From NCBI RefSeq assembly GCF_029623955.1, contig NZ_JARSBP010000007.1, forward strand, positions 124,001 to 188,000: a stretch of 64,000 nucleotides of DNA. The letters are read 5' to 3'. A model generated the notes under the pieces. That model had not been told where the DNA came from, made no database searches, and saw only the letters and a program-made list of their open reading frames with translations. Every line of letters starts with the position of its first letter. The first letter of the stretch is position 1. Source of the stretch: Mycobacterium sp. 236(2023). GTDB lineage: Bacteria; Actinomycetota; Actinomycetes; Mycobacteriales; Mycobacteriaceae. Below are positions 62,695 through 64,000 of this stretch, piece after piece. The translations under genes and the position numbers were made by a program.

Positions 62695-63954
62695 TCATTG
62701 TTCTTGCTCAGATGCGACAGCGGCTGCCTTGCGACCGAGAGCTCGGTTCGGCACGTCGAAATCGTCGGCCGAAGCTTCAGCCAACGTGAGCGGGTCGCCG
62801 GAGCCCAGCAGTTTTCGCGCCGACTGATGGGATCGAATGTCGTTTACGGAGTCGACCCCGACGAGGATTTCGTTGCGGAAGCACAGTACCGAAAACTGGT
62901 GTTCAGCCACAGATCCGATGACTTGGGTTCGGTCGTGCCCGGATATTAGCCCGGCCGTCTGGATACGCATGGCGCCCTGGTGGCTCCAAAACCAAGGAAC
63001 GGCATCGTAGCTGGTGCTGTCTGTGTGCACTATTGCCCGCGCCACGTGAGCGGCCTGGTCGGTTGCGTTCTGCACTGACTCCAGGCGCACCCGATCCGGC
63101 GCAAAACGCGTCGGAAACCGAGCGCAGTCCCCTACTGCGAAGATGTGCGGATCTGACGTTCGCAGAGTCTCGTCCACGATGATCCCGTTATCGACTGGTA
63201 GCCCTGCATGTTCGGCGAGGCCCGACGTAGGGCTGACGCCGATGCCGACGACCAATACATCTGCCGGGAGATCAATCCCAGAGGCGGTGGTAACCCCCCG
63301 CAAGATGCCGCCGTCAGCCTCGATCGCTACCAACGAATCACCCAGCCGTACTTCGGTTCCCATTGATCGGTGAAAGCCCGTCGCATACCCTGAGACTTCA
63401 GCCGACACCGCGCGTCCCATCAGTCGCGGTCCCGACTCAAGGACTGTGACGGCAATCTTTCGTCTGCGGGCGCTCACCGCGACCTCTAGGCCGATGAAAC
63501 CGCCACCGAGCACTACCGCGTTGCGGGCGTCGTCGAGGGCATTTCGAAGTGCGCGGGCATCTGTGACGCTCCGCAGTGTGTGAATGCCTTCGGCGCTAGC
63601 GTTATCGATATCGAGGTGCCGTGGTTCGGCGCCGGCGGCCAGCACGAGCCACTCGTACTCTAGTTCGTTACCACTGTCGAGGTAGATGCGCTTGTTCCCG
63701 CGGTCGATGGATACCGCGCGCGTGGACGACAGCAGGTCGATACCGCGTTCGCAATACACCGACGGAGCACGCAGGGTGATGTCAATCGATCCTTCGTGGT
63801 CGAGGTAACTCTTCGATAGCGGCGGACGCCTGTACGGCGGATCCGCCTCGGCATTAACCACCGTGACGGTTCCGGCGTAGCCGACTGCGCGGAGTGCGAG
63901 AGCCGTTTCGGTCCCTGCTTGGCCCCCGCCGATTATCACCACCCCGCCGGCCAT
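62695..63954 (-). CDS. FAD-dependent ferredoxin/rubredoxin reductase
   Basis: This 419-residue protein has the FAD-binding VVIIGGGQAGTETALALRAV, the PPYRRPPLSKSYL block, ATG-like LVLAAGAEPRHLDI, the NAD-binding AVVLGGGFIGLEVAVSARRR and the final FAD motif HIFAVGDCARFPTR. This is the layout of ferredoxin reductases that serve P450 and dioxygenase systems (BenD/putidaredoxin reductase type). It may feed the P450 at 55321-56529. Its ATG overlaps the stop of the upstream gene by one base (TGATG), so they form an operon. Confidence 0.93.
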   Translation of the reverse strand: MAGGVVIIGGGQAGTETALALRAVGYAGTVTVVNAEADPPYRRPPLSKSYLDHEGSIDITLRAPSVYCERGIDLLSSTRAVSIDRGNKRIYLDSGNELEYEWLVLAAGAEPRHLDIDNASAEGIHTLRSVTDARALRNALDDARNAVVLGGGFIGLEVAVSARRRKIAVTVLESGPRLMGRAVSAEVSGYATGFHRSMGTEVRLGDSLVAIEADGGILRGVTTASGIDLPADVLVVGIGVSPTSGLAEHAGLPVDNGIIVDETLRTSDPHIFAVGDCARFPTRFAPDRVRLESVQNATDQAAHVARAIVHTDSTSYDAVPWFWSHQGAMRIQTAGLISGHDRTQVIGSVAEHQFSVLCFRNEILVGVDSVNDIRSHQSARKLLGSGDPLTLAEASADDFDVPNRALGRKAAAVASEQEQ

Positions 63955-64000
63955 CAGTTCTGCGCCTCCGGTGTCTCGACGACGAACTCACTGCCTGGCT
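63954..64000 (-). CDS. 3' end of the gene upstream of the ferredoxin reductase
   Basis: Only the last 14 codons are in the window, read as GSEFVVETPEAQN then TGA at 63956-63954. The stop overlaps the ATG of the reductase gene (TGATG), so the two are translationally coupled. A ferredoxin or oxygenase component would fit an operon with a reductase, but too little is visible to tell. Confidence 0.55.
   Translation of the reverse strand, partial: PGSEFVVETPEAQN

Noticed and set aside
1..64000. CRISPR arrays, rRNA or tRNA genes
   Set aside because: I saw no regularly spaced repeat array and no tRNA or rRNA sequence by eye; a dedicated tRNA and covariance-model scan would be needed to exclude them.

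Overview
The window looks like DNA from a fast-growing mycobacterium or close relative. It is high-GC actinobacterial sequence with WhiB-type proteins, a DUF2510 protein, FadE-type acyl-CoA dehydrogenases, MaoC proteins, a P450 and mycobacterial-style secreted hydrolases. Species and replicon (plasmid, integrated plasmid or chromosome) cannot be settled from the sequence alone; this assignment is inference.

Region 1 (about 1-16 kb) reads as a plasmid-like backbone: a tyrosine integrase with damaged reading frame, XRE regulators, a WhiB protein, an orphan ComF-like phosphoribosyltransferase, a probable replication protein preceded by two identical 18-bp palindromes, a WhiB-HNH fusion, a ParA with a ribbon-helix-helix-like partner, a classical ParA-ParB pair, a 57-residue RHH protein and an ATP-dependent DNA ligase. 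Three copies of GATTTACCGCGGTAAATC (plus one degenerate copy) surround the first ParA module and are candidate centromere or operator sites.

Region 2 (about 15-26 kb) repeats one theme: an FHA-plus-HTH regulator (intact, then a decayed copy, then a short fragment), each followed by a gene for an exported protein (a 1540-residue VCBS/propeller protein, an 800-residue propeller-hydrolase fusion, a small Cys-rich secreted protein). This suggests serial duplication of a regulator-surface protein module.

Region 3 (about 25.9-37.1 kb) is bounded by two copies of a ~380-bp direct repeat. Inside are a membrane GGDEF protein, a secreted alpha/beta hydrolase with a divergent TetR and a clear operator, a GAF-EAL protein, an IS21 remnant, broken methyltransferase and nuclease genes and a Phd/PIN toxin-antitoxin pair.

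Region 4 (about 37.4-50.7 kb) holds small-molecule oxidoreductase genes: MarR with a 36-bp operator, several SDR or epimerase proteins, a 3-hydroxyisobutyrate-dehydrogenase-like enzyme, three SnoaL/NTF2-like proteins, an XRE/MmyB-type regulator, a TetR-MFS efflux pair with tandem operators, and a GNAT acetyltransferase.

Region 5 (50.9-52.5 kb) is an IS3-family element with 29-bp terminal repeats, a frameshifted orfB, and a relic of a second copy at its left edge.

Region 6 (52.8-64 kb) is a lipid or terpenoid-type catabolic region: TetR-SDR, P450, split MaoC hydratase pair, VOC protein, GntR, paired acyl-CoA dehydrogenases and a ferredoxin reductase. Several genes across the window carry single-base indels, often in homopolymers, so either decay or sequencing error is widespread.
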